Positions 21,636 to 33,600 of a DNA stretch of 64,000 nucleotides are shown here, in pieces. Below the pieces are notes generated by a model. It did not search any database. It saw only the letters and a program-made list of their open reading frames with translations, and was not told the DNA's origin. Location of the stretch: positions 62,001 to 126,000 of the forward strand of contig MEDY01000076.1 in NCBI GenBank assembly GCA_001724265.1, in the 5' to 3' direction. A program made the translations under genes and the position numbers. Source of the DNA: Rhizaria sp. SCN 62-66 (lineage: Eukaryota > Rhizaria, unplaced). Position 1 is the first letter of the stretch. Each line of letters begins with the position of its first letter.

Positions 21636-24600
21636 TTACTGCATGCCATTGTTCTTCCTGAACTGCTTTTCGAGCGCCGCATTCTGCCTCGCTGCAGCCG
21701 CCGCAGCCGCCGCAGCCGCAGCCGCCGCGTTGTTGGCGTCGACCCCTGAGCGGTAGGCATCGTAGTGCGCCTGGAGCAGCGGGTGACGCGTCTGCTGTAC
21801 CCAGCCGCGTTGCGCGTGCTGCCACTCGAGCTCCATCGCCACGGCCAGGTCCGCCAGCTCGCCCACTACGACGCCCGCGCGCACCAGCGACAGCAGGCCG
21901 GCCGCGGCAAAGGGACCGCCGCCGCGGAGGTAGATCTGCTGCACCGTGGTGTCGGCGCCGACTGCGGAGCCCGCGCCGGCCGCCGCGCCGCCGGAGCCCG
22001 CACTGACGGTGCTCGCGGCCGTGGTCGCCGCTGTGAAGGCGCTGCTCGCGGCGCCCGCGTCGGCCGCGGACGGCGCCAGATTCGGCGACAGCAGCAGCGG
22101 CTGCAGCGGCGTCGTCGCAACGTACGCGCCGTGCGACATCAGTGTCACTGTGCGCACGAACCCGCGCCCGTCGCTGTTGCTCGCGCCGCTGGCCTCGATC
22201 TCGGCTGCGTCCGCGGCGGCGTCGGCCTCGGCCGCGGCGGCTGCGGCTGCGGCGAGACTGGCCTGCGTGGTGCGAGAACCGGTGTTGATGTCAAAGTTCT
22301 CAAACGTGCGCGAGAGCTTGCCGTTCAAGGTCGGCAAGGGGCCATTGCCGAAGCCGCTAGAGCTCGAGTTATTGCTGTTTGCGCTGCTTGCAGTCGCGTT
22401 CGGACGACTAAAGTCAAAGCGACCTCCGGAGAAGATCAAGCCGCCGCCTGGCTGCGACATTGACGACGACACAGCCGCAGCGGCAGCAGCTGAGGAGGCA
22501 GGCATCAACAGCATCGGTACGCGTCCCGATTTGTTGCCACGCGGCTGCTGACTGCGGCTGCTACTGTTGCCAGCACCAAACGCAAACGCAGGGGCATCAA
22601 AGGTGTTCATATTTGCGGTGATAGTGTGGGTGTCGATTTCATACGTCGTGAACTCGCGCAGATCGCTGATGTGCCGCGTATCAAGCACGGCAGCCGCGGT
22701 CACAGCGGCGGGCGACATGAGCCTCGCTGCCAGGGCCGCGACCGCACTCACCGCGCCAGCAGGGCCAGCGCTGCCACTCGCACTAGAGCCAGCGCTGCTC
22801 GCGAGAGCGTTGCTGTTCAGCGTCGAGTAGCGGTGGTACGCAGGCAAGAAAGCGCCCGCGACTGCGGACAGCACACTGGCGGCCGAGCCCACACCGGTGC
22901 CTTGTCCGGCCTTGGCGTCAAGCAGCGCGGGCGGCCGCAGCGCGCCGACGGCGCCGGGCCGCAGCTGCGCCACGGCGGCCGCAATGAGCTGCGACGCGCG
23001 CGCAAAGGCGCAGCGGCGCAGCGCGAGGCGCGTGAGCGTAGCGGTGAGCGCGGCGAGGCACGAGAGCGGGACCGCCGCGAGCAGCACCGCGCCGGGCGGG
23101 CAGTGCGTGGCGCTGTGCGCGGTCAAGTGCAGCGGCACGGCGGCCGCGGCGGCGTTGGGGCACGCCGCGGTGACTGCGGTCGAGAGCAGGATGTCTAGCG
23201 CGGCGGTCGAGATCGGCACCGAGTGGCGCTGCACGCGCGCCTGCGCGTCGTTGCGCGCCGCAGCGCCGTGTGTGCGCGCCACGGCAGAGCCGACGTTGCC
23301 GCTGACAAGCTTGCCGCTGGCGTTCCTCGCTCTGGCGGTGCTGTAGGGGCACGGCGCGCTGACATGCTCGGTGACAGTGGGAAGGAGCGACTGAGCGTAG
23401 TTCTCTTCCCACGTGAGCTCCTCGCAGTCGCTGCCATTCTGCGCGACTTTGTTCCGCACACCTGAGACGTTGCTCTTGGACTCTGACTCGGCAGCAGCGG
23501 CGTCAGCGGCAGTGGCGGCGGCCTCTGCCTCGGCGTCGGCGAGCTCTTCCTCCTCGTCTTCCTCCTCGTAGCGCGCCAACAACGCCAGAAGGTCCTCTTC
23601 CTCCTGGTCATCGTCGTCGTCATCGTCGTCATCATCGTCGTAGTCGCTCGCGCTGCTGTTCTCAAAGCTCGCGTTGGCGCCGCGACTCGAAGTCAGCGTC
23701 TTGTCGTTGTCGTGGTTGCTGTCCTCGATGGCTTCGTCGCCGTGGCGCGCCTGCGCGACTTCCGCATCGCACGCGTCGCCCTGGTCGAGCTGCGCGTCGT
23801 CGTCCCGGTCCTCGGGGAACTCAGTGTGCAGACCGCGGCGTGCGCCCTGCGCGGGGGAGCCGGAGACGGGGTTGTGCTTGCACTCTTCCGTGTCCGCGGC
23901 GGCGAGAGCGGGCATCTCGGAGAGGCCGGTCATGCGGCGACGGCGGCGCGTGTTCTGGGGGTCATTCAGCTGCTGTTGCTGCTGCAGCTGCTGCTCGTGA
24001 TTGTTGTCATCATCACCGTCCGCGCCGTCCATGACAAAGGCGTTGCCGCTCGCGTTCACATTCGCGTTCGAGAGAGGCTTGTTATTCATGGACACCGGCG
24101 TCGACGGCGCGGTCGGAGAGCCCTGCTGCTGCTGTTGCTGCATTAGCTGACGACGGCTCTTACTGTTGGTTCCAGACTGGCCCTGGGCGGAGGAGTTGCC
24201 ACGGCGACGGCGGTAGTTACCGTCGCTGTCAGGGTCGGATGACTCCGCGTTCGGGTTCGGGCTGTCCATGTACCCAGTGGGGCTCGAATAAATGCCTTCG
24301 GAGCTTGTGGCGCGGCTGGTGCTGTCGCCCGCGTAGTACACCATGTCGCCCTCGGTATAACCATAGTCGCCGTCAACCTGGTCACCGTCGTCGTCGTAGC
24401 CATCCTCGTCGTCGTTGTAATCGTCGTAGTCGTCGTCATCCATGTTGTCGTCGTCTTCTTCGTCGGTGAGATTGTCGAGCTCGTTGTCGTTGTTGCTCTG
24501 ATCCATATCGCCCATCATCCAGTGATCAGCCTCACCCTCCTCTGCGTCGCCATTCTTCGCAACGGCAGCGGCAGCGGCGGCGGCCGTGGCCATCACACGC

Positions 24601-27600
24601 TGGCGGCGGCGCCTGCGCGCGAGCCTGCGCCTGCGCTCGGCCTGTGCCTTGGCCTTGGCCGCGATCTCATCCTCCTTGCGCACCGCGCGCAGCGTCGCGC
24701 GCAGCACCTTCTTGGCGTACCGGCGCTCGCGGGCGGCACGGGCACGCGCGCGGCCGGCCTCGCGCTGCGCGATCTTCTCAGCCGCGGCGAACGCGCGCGG
24801 CCGCAGCAGCTGGAGCTCGGAGATGACCATGAGCAGCGCGGCGCGGGCGCAGACGAGGCAGAGCGACTGCGAGCACGGGTCGCACGTGTGCAGGGACTTG
24901 AGCGCGTTCTCAGTATTGACATCGATGACATTCGCGCTAGCGCTTGCGCCATTCTTGTTTGCATCAGCGTGACTATTGTTGTTGCTGTTCGAATTGGCAG
25001 CAGCGGCAGCGGCGGTGGCAGCGTTGATTGTCGTCGAGACCAGGCACGGCGGCGCGATGGGGACCGGTGCCAAGAGACCCACAGTCACCGGCGCGGTCGC
25101 GTGCAGCATCAGCGCGGTGTCCACCAGCACGGCCACGTTGAGACTCGCCGCGCCCGTGGGCGACGCTGACAGCAGCGACACCGCGGCGCCGGCGTCGCCG
25201 CCGTTGCCGCCCGCGCCGCCGAGTGCGGAGGCCGCGGCCTGCGCGACGCGGCGCGGCGGCGGGAGCGAGCCGATGCCGGGCAGTGCGGGGACGCCGGCGA
25301 GCGCGCGTACGCGGGCGGGCGCGTCCGAGGGAACGAGTGGGAATACGTGCCCGTTGGCGGCGAGCGCGGCGACGGCGGCAGCGACGGAGCCGGCGGAAAG
25401 CACGGGGGCCGACGCTGGGGGGAATGACGAGTCAATCAGGCCGGGCGCAGTGGTGACCGAGGCGTGTGCCGTGGCCGCCTGGCGATGCGCCATCGCAACG
25501 GCGGATGCGCTGGAGCTAGAGCTCGAACTGACCACCACCGCGTTCAAACTGCCGTTGCTACTGCCAGGATTGCTGGCGGCCGCGGCTGCAGCTGCGGCAG
25601 ACTCAGCGGCAAGCGCGGCGGTTGTGGCCGCGGACGTCGCGTTGTTGTGCTCAGTGAGCGCAAGCGTGTACGCAGACACGGATGTGACCGCGCTTGTCAC
25701 AGCGACGACATCGGCGCCAATCGAGCCAGACTTGTTCGGAGACTGAGCCAGCACCATCGACTGCTGCTGTTGCTGCTGTTGCTGCTGCTGAGAGGGCTCG
25801 ATCGGCAGCACGACGCGGTAGATCGGCGGGCAGTCGACGATGTCAGGCTCGAGCCACACCCATGACGGGAACACGCACGCGCCCACGCACGCCGCGCCAA
25901 CGCTCGCACTTGCGCTCGCGGCGGTCGCGTAGTGACCGCAGTCGCACTGGCTATGACCACCGTACGCGGCGTCGACGCCGGTGCGGAGCGCGTAGAGCCG
26001 CGCCGCGCCGTCGTCGTCGCTCGCCATCGCGCGCGCCTTGGCGACGACAATGTCGAGCGGACGGGGGTGCGTGGGCGCGCACAGAGACACGCAGAACAGC
26101 ACGAGCTCGTCCGGCGTGCTGAAGTTAAGCCGCATCGCGCGGAGCCGCGAGAGCAGCGCGTGCGCAGCGGCGGGGACGCCGCCGGCAAGGGTGATCAGCA
26201 AGGCGGCGTGGCCTGCGGTGAGAGTCGAAGGGAACGATGTAAACAGACTGTCGGAGTTGGCAGCTGTAGCAGCAGCCGAGGCAGCGGCAGCGCGCGCGGC
26301 ACGGATCCTTGCGAGCGTAGACGCTTGAGCGCCGCTACTACCGCTTACGTTGTTATTCGCGCTGCTGCTGTTGTTGTTCGAAGCCTGCGACTGCGCGCGA
26401 CGCGCGTTGGCGCGCGCGTTGAGGGCCGACACAATCGCGGGGTCAGCGTAACTCGCCTGCGCAAACACAGCGTCCTCCTCAGTCAGGTCAATCGCGCCCA
26501 CACTGTCGTCGTCAGCGCCAGCGCCGTCGGTGCCGCCAGCGCGCGAGCTCTGCGTCAGCATGTCGGTCAGCAGCGCCTGCAGCACGGAGGGCGTGAACCG
26601 GTCGAGGATGCTGCTATCCGCGGCGGCCACGGCGGCGGCGGCGGCGGCGAAAGCGGCCGAAGTCGAGGCAGAGCCGCCAGACATGTTAGTAGTTGTCAGC
26701 GCAGTGTTGTTTCTGCTGCCGCTGACAGTCGCGTTCGCCGCAGTCGAGGCTGGAGCCAAGTCACGTTGCTCACAGTCGCCACAGCCGATACCGACGAAGG
26801 CGGGGATGTCAGGGCGAGCTGAGGCAGCGACGAGGGTTCCCGCGTTGGTTGTCGCGTGGGCACGAGGAGGCTGTTGGTGATAATTATGGTGGTGGTGGTT
26901 GTGCGGCTGCTGTTGTTGCTGTTGATCACCGGTGGAATCATTACTGTTTGCACTGCTGTGGAAGATGCTGCTGCGAACTGCAAAGCTACTCATACGGTTG
27001 TTGCCGAGCGTGTTCACCTGATGCGATTTAGCGGCTCCAGCGGCTAGGTTGCCGCCGCTAGAGGGCACCGTGATAGCCGTCGAGGTGCTCGGCTCCGAGT
27101 TCGCACTAGCGGCAGGCGGCACGGACGTGACCGAAGCGACCGCGTACGCGTGCGTCGCGGGGACAGCAACGCGCGCAATATCGGTCGCTACCGCGGCAAC
27201 GAGCTGGCCCATCGTGGAGAACTGTGCGCGCGACATCGCCAGTCGGTTGAGCGTGACCGTCAGCGCAATGGGGTTGCCCGCGAGCGTCGTCAGGCGGCAC
27301 AGCCACGCCTCGAGCGCGTGCGCGAGCGTCAGCAGCAGCGCGGGCGCAATCACCGGCGTCTGCACAGTCGCGCTGTCAACGGCCGAGAACGCGTGCGTCG
27401 TCAGCTGCGCCTCGAGCGCGGCAGTCAGCGGGCCTAGCGCGTCCGCGTTCGCGGCGCCCGTGACGGTGGCGCTGGCCAGCGCGGCGGCCGCGGTGGATTG
27501 TGCGAGGAGGCGCGGCGCCGCGATGGTCATGAGCGGCGACTGCGGCACGAGCTCGAGCTGCGAGATGGTCAGCAGCACACTGCTGATCGCCAGCACGGGC

Positions 27601-30600
27601 TGCGACAGCGCCTTGTCGCGGCACCACAGCGGCAGCGACCACGCGGCGCCGTGCTGCGAGCCAAGCGCAAAGACGGGTGCCACGCGCGGCAGCGCCGCCA
27701 GAGAGGCCAGCACAGGCAGCAGCGCGTCCGACAGCGGCGCGGCGGCGACGAGGGCACTGGTAGGCACCGGCATCGGCGCCAGCTCAACGCTCTCGGGCTC
27801 GGCGGCAACCGTGGTGTCGACGGCGGACGCGACTCTCGCTCTAGACGGGGTGTTGGTGTTGCTGACTGATGCAGATGCGGTGGTGCTGATCGTGATCGTT
27901 GTCTTGGGGTAGGCCACAGGGATCGGGTGGTAGAAGTTGTTGCCAAGCGAGCCGATGAACACGATCGCTGTGGGGTCGATGCGGGCGACCCAGCTACCGC
28001 CCCAGCTGCCGCTAACGGCGGCGTTAGCGGGCTGCTTGCCAATTGTAGCACCGTTAGAAGTGGTGCTTGAAGCGGTGTTGCTGTTAATGGTGAGGTCGTT
28101 GAAAGAATAGCTCTCAGCATAAGAGTCGCCAGCATTCATGCCCGGTCCATACCCGTTGATCGACAGATTCGCAACAGAGACATCGCTACCAGAGGCAGCG
28201 GTGGTGTTGCTGGCCTGTGCAACGCGCGCGGGGCGCAGGCGCGAGACCTTGCGCAGCGCGCGGTCAACGGCGGCGTCGTAGTCGGTCACCAAGTCACGCA
28301 GCGCGCGCACCAGCGGCGTGCCGGTGACCGGCTCGAGCGACATGATCGCGAGCAGGGCAGGCGGGGGCGCGCCAGCGCTCACAGTCCCGCTGGCAGCAGG
28401 CAGGATGGGCTGGACACTGCGGCGGGCGCCGTGGGAGTTGTGGAAATCGTTGCCAGCGTTACTGCCGTTGTTTGCAGCAGCGGCAGCGGCGGCAGCAGCG
28501 GCAGAGGCGGACGCGTAGCCAGCCCTGCGCGCAGCGGCATCAGCCTGCTGCTGTTGCTGCTGCTGCGCCAGAAGCTGCTGCTGCCGGTGGTGCGCGCGCT
28601 GCTGCCGCTGCCACGACGCCAGCGCCGCGGCGTGGCCGTCGGCGGCCTCGACGAGAGCGCGCGCCACAGCGACGGTCTGTCGCTGGCGGCGCAGCGCGAA
28701 CGCCTCGTAGGGACCACGGGGCATGGCGCGCAGCTGCGGAACAGCTACACCAGCCCTGATGCCAGCGTTCGCGCCGGTGCCGTTGGGCGTCGCGTCGGCG
28801 GCAGTGTTGGCGGCGCCAGCGGGCGTCGCAGCGCGCGCGCGGTGCAGCGCGGCGCTCAGGTTCGTGGGCGTCGGGCCGAACGCGGGCGTGCCGACAGGGG
28901 TGTCCGCTGCCGAACCCGGCACCGGCGTCACCGCGGCTGTCGCGTTGGCCGAGGTCGCGCCCGTGCCAGTGCCTGTCGCGTTTGCCGCGGCGGCGTCGTT
29001 GCCGCCGGCTGCGGCAGTGTCGTCCTCTTCCTCGTACATGATGTCGGCGGCGTCGGACACGACCGAGGCCGCGATGTCCGCGGCCGTCGCGGCGGCCGCA
29101 GCCTGACTTAGGCAGAGGCGGATCAGGTAGGCCGCCTCCGAGGGCGCGGTGTGCGGGTACAGCGGGCGGCGCGACGGGGTTTGTAGGAACATCGACGACA
29201 CGGGGCACATGGTCTGTGCACGCGCCGAGGCCGAGAAGATCGAGTCGAAGAAGCTGCTCTCGTGCGGTGTGAGCGGCGCAACGCCTGACAGCGCGAGGAC
29301 TCTCGAGTCCGCACCGGCTCTCGCTCTAGAGTTCGCGTCCTCACGGTCGCTGCCGCCGGAGCCGCTGCTGCTGCTGTTGCCAGCGCGAGTGGAGCCGTTA
29401 GAAGTGCTATTGGAGTCGTCCTCAAGGGTCGCCAGCAAAGATGTGGCAGGGGGCAACTCGAGAATGAGTGACTGCGAAGCGACGATAACGCCGAAGCGCG
29501 AGGCCGCAGCCGCATTCATCATGATGTTGCCATCACTGCTGCCCGTCACAGCGTCACCATAAGGAGACGCTGACTTGCTCGCCTTGATCGGCACAGGCGT
29601 GAACACTGTCGCCGCCGCTGCCGCCGTGTCGGTGACGGTGTGTGTGACCGTGGCCCTGGTCATGCTGGTCAGCGGCAGCGGTACGGAGGGCGCCGGGCAC
29701 GCCGCGAGCGCGATCGCGACGGTTTGCGCGGACACGGCGCCCGTGGCCAGCGCGGGCGCGATGACAGGGCCCAGGGGCGTCGAGAACGGGTCCGACGCGG
29801 CGGGCAGCGAGAAGACAGAGCACGAGGGGTGGCTCAGCGCCGTGTGCAGCGAGCGCAGGTGCGCGGGCGCAGTCGAGGCCAGCTGCAGCAGGCGCAGCGC
29901 GAGCTGCTGCGGGCGCGGGGACATGAACCGCTGCATCGCGGGCGCCGAGAACACCGAGTCGTGCGCGGTCAGAGTGCGCGAGTAGCGCGACAGCGCCATG
30001 TGGCTCTGCTTCGCGGCGCTAGCAACGCCCACGGTCTCGGTGCCGGCCTCCACGGCAGCGGTCGCCGCGGCGTTGGCGGCGATGAGAGAGGGTAGCTGCT
30101 GCAGTGTCGGCGGCGTAACAGCAGAGCTGCTCGCTGACGCGGAACTGCTGTTGCTCTGAGCAAAGCGGCGGCCCAAGGCCATCTGCTTCGATAGAGCGCC
30201 AGCCATCTCTTGCACAAACCTCTTGGGCTCCGCAGCACTGACTACGTTGCCAGTCGCAGCCGATGCGGATGGAGGCTGAGGCTTGTGGCCAGACACGGGG
30301 CGCGAGTCTGCGCGAGCGGAGACAACGCCGCGAACCTTCGCCTGCTGTTGCTGCTGCTGCGTGTTCAAAGTCGCAGACGCTGCAGTGCCGTAGCTGCGCG
30401 ATGAGAGGTTGTTGTTCGCAGCGCCGCCGGCGTCCGTGTGCGCGTTGTCCGCCGCGAGCGCGGGCGCGACAGCCGACGTCAGATCGGTCAGGAGCCCGCG
30501 CACAGAGGTGGAGTGGTGCTGGAACCTGGCCCAAGCGACTGCGAGCGCAGCCTCGGTCATCATCATGCCCAGCGCCTGCGCCATAAGCACAGCCAGCCCG

Positions 30601-33600
30601 GGCGAAGGCGATGTCAGCACGATGTACTCGAACGCCGCCTGCGGCCACCGCAGCGCTGCGCCGTCAGTCAGCGGCGGGAACGTGAAGAGCACAAGGCGCA
30701 GCGCGTTGGCGTGCAGGCGCGCGCTGCGGCGCACCGTGGGTGGCGCGCGGACGAGCCAGCCCGCGACGGTGGGCTTGATCACGTAGTGCATCTCCGCCTG
30801 CGGGGACAGTGCAGTGCCGAAGAAGTACGTCGGCGGCGGCGTCAGGAACGGCAGCGGCGGCGGCAGCATCGACGCTGCGGCTGCTGCGAGCCCGGAGGTG
30901 CTGACGGCGGAGGTCGCGGCCGTGTTGAGCGCGTGCCAGAAGGGCGCAGGGGAAAGCAGCGCGAGGGTAGGCGCGGCGGTGGACGCTGCTGCGGTGGCGG
31001 AGGGACCGAGAGTCGAGACAATCGACGCGAACGATGCGGCCGAGGACATCGGGAACACGCCTGGAAGCGCGGCCAGAGACTGCGAGGTCGGCGGCACTGA
31101 GAACACCGATGAGTGGTCACGGTGCAGATACAACGGCAGCACCGTGTTGTTGTTGCTAATGGGGCCCGCCCGCGCAGTGAGAGCGCCAGCGCTGGCGGCG
31201 TTGGAGCGACTATGAGCGGATGATGACTCGGGCGTCGTCGTCGCAGTCGCTGTGAGATTGGCAGCAAAAGTAGCGTAGTCGGCCTTCATCGCAGCAACCG
31301 CAGGCAGCGGCATCGCGGCAGCGACGGCGCAGGCAACGGCGCAGCACGAGAGCCAGTGCGGCAGCGGGCGCAAACACGGCTGCTGCGTCTGCTGCGGCGG
31401 CTGGCCCTTGGTCATAGTGGCGATCGAGCCTGCAGGAGGCGCGAACACGCTCATGATGGCGCCGACAACAGCGTCAGAAAGCTCCCACGATTGTAACTCA
31501 CCGTTCGAGTCCATCGCGTTGCGACCGTTCTCAATTGCGAGTGTGAGAATGTCGACACCAAGCAAAGCTTGCGTCGCGGCAACGCAAGACACGAGACTGG
31601 GACCCTGCAGAGTGCGGTCGATCAGCGCGACCTTGAGCGCAGCTGCACGCGTGTACTGCGGCGCCTGACACATCTTCGGCAGTGCAATGCGGATCGCGGT
31701 TGACAACAGCACCGCAGTGGCAGGCAGCGGCAGCGCTGTGTGCGACAGAGTGCGCAACGGTGTGGCGACTGCGGCAGACAGCGTTGTAATCAGGTGGGCA
31801 ACCGCGGGGGCGGCCGAGGCGAGCGCTTGGTGGAGAGTGACCGAGGACGACTGCATTGCCGGAGGAACAACAACAGCAGCAGGGCGTGTGCCGCTGCCAT
31901 TCGCGCTCGCAGCTGCGTCAGAGCCCGATTGAGCGGTTGCAGCGTTGCTAACTTGCTCATCGTGCAGAGCGCCAGCGTTGCTCGCAACGGAGGCAGGGAC
32001 GACCGCTGTAGACTCGCCGTTACGGTTAGCCATCGCCGCGCTCGACGAAGAGATTGCAGCGACACCCGAGTCGGCGCTGTGCTCGTGAACATCAAACGCA
32101 CCAAACGCGTTATTAGATCCACGGCCGCGCGAGTGGTTGAGCGCAGCGTTGGCCGCAAAGCTTGCGCGGGCCCACTTGCCAGCGGCATCCGCGCGCGCCA
32201 CAGCGGTCGCCGCGGCGGCCGCGGTCGGGGCCAGCGCAGGGTGAACGGCGAGCGCGGTGCTGCTCGCTGTCGTCGCGACCGGAGAGCTAGCATAGGCACT
32301 GGACTTCGCGCTCGCTGAGCCCTGGTGGTGCTGCGATGCCGGCGGATGCGACTGCTGCTGTTGGGGCGCAGTGACGTGCTCCGGGTGGCTGAGGGCGAAC
32401 ACCAGCGCGGCTTGACTTTGCATCCCGCCGCGAGCCACCGTCGCAGCTGCAGCGCGCCGGGCGCGCGCCAGCGCAGGGTGGCTGCGTTCGAGCGACAGCA
32501 CCGTCGCAAGCTCGCGTTGCAGTGCCAGAGGGATGGGTAAGTCCCCCGCGCCAGCGATTAAGTGATTCGCGTGCGTGCCGCCGTCAGCGTTGTCGGCGAG
32601 CGCAGGCGCAGCGGCAACAGCGGGGGCGAGAGCAAGAGAAAGCGCGAGCGGAGTCGTCGCCAGCAGCGCGGCGGCCGCCTCGAGCTCAAAACCGCCCGCA
32701 GCGGCCGCTGAGACAACAGCGTCCGCAGAGGTTGGCCTAATGGCGAGCGATGCGACGGCAGAGTGCGTCGCGGCAGCGGCGGCGGCCGCAGCGGCGGCGG
32801 GCGACGGGTATCCAGTCGAGAAACTGTTGCGGCCGCTGCTCGCGCCTGGCGCCTGCTGTTGCTGCTGCTGGGGCTGCATCTGCTGCAGCTGCAGCGTCGA
32901 CTGTTGCGACTGCAGCGCCTGGTGGGCCGCCGAGCTCGCGCCCGCGATCACGGACGCCGCGGTGGCGCTCACGCCAGCGGGGCCGTGCGGCGTGAACCGC
33001 GCCAGCGGCAGCAGGGCGGCCGCCATGGTTACCGCGGCGGCCGCGGGCGACGGGGCGGCGCCGACGGTCGAGAGCAGCGCCTGCCGCGAGCGCAGCGCAG
33101 TCGCTGTGGCCGCCGCAAGGGCTCCTGTGGTGGCAGAAGCGGCGCGTGAGGCAGAAATCGCAGACTCAGTTGCAAGAAGCGACGGGAGCGTGATGACGTC
33201 AGCGCAGACAAGGGGCGGAAGTGACTGTGGGACGGGAGATGACCACAGTCCGAGCGCAGACACAGCCACAGGACTCGAACCCTTATTGGTACCATTGCTC
33301 TGGAGGCTAGCGATGAGCTGAAGAGCAACGGGCCGCAGTGTCGCGGCGGTGAGCGCGGGCGGCGGCAGTGAGTGTAGCCACGGCCGGTGAATGCTGCGCG
33401 TCATCGACAGCGCAGTCATTACAGTGACCACTCTCGGCTGCTGCTGCTGCTTCTGACTAGTGCCGGCGCTTGCATTGGGGTTGGAATTGCCAGAGGCATT
33501 CGCAGCGTTTTGCAGAAGCGCGATGGCAGTGCGAGTGACAGTTGCAAGGCACTTGGACTCTCCAGAGAAGAGTGCGTAGCTCGACGGGTGATGAAGCGTG

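Noticed and set aside
21620-21640. GTAAGT overlapping the giant gene's stop as a splice donor to further exons
   Set aside because: None of the 12 introns uses GTAAGT, and the minus strand has essentially no open frames across the next 2.7 kb.
25755-25792. Triplet arrays (CTG/TTG on the plus strand) as CRISPR or satellite repeats
   Set aside because: They are in-frame polyGln codons with mixed CAG/CAA; there are no spacers or cas genes.
25932-26822. 296-codon plus-strand ORF
   Set aside because: Lies antisense within the giant gene, is Arg/Ala-rich as expected from complementing Ala codons, and resembles no family.
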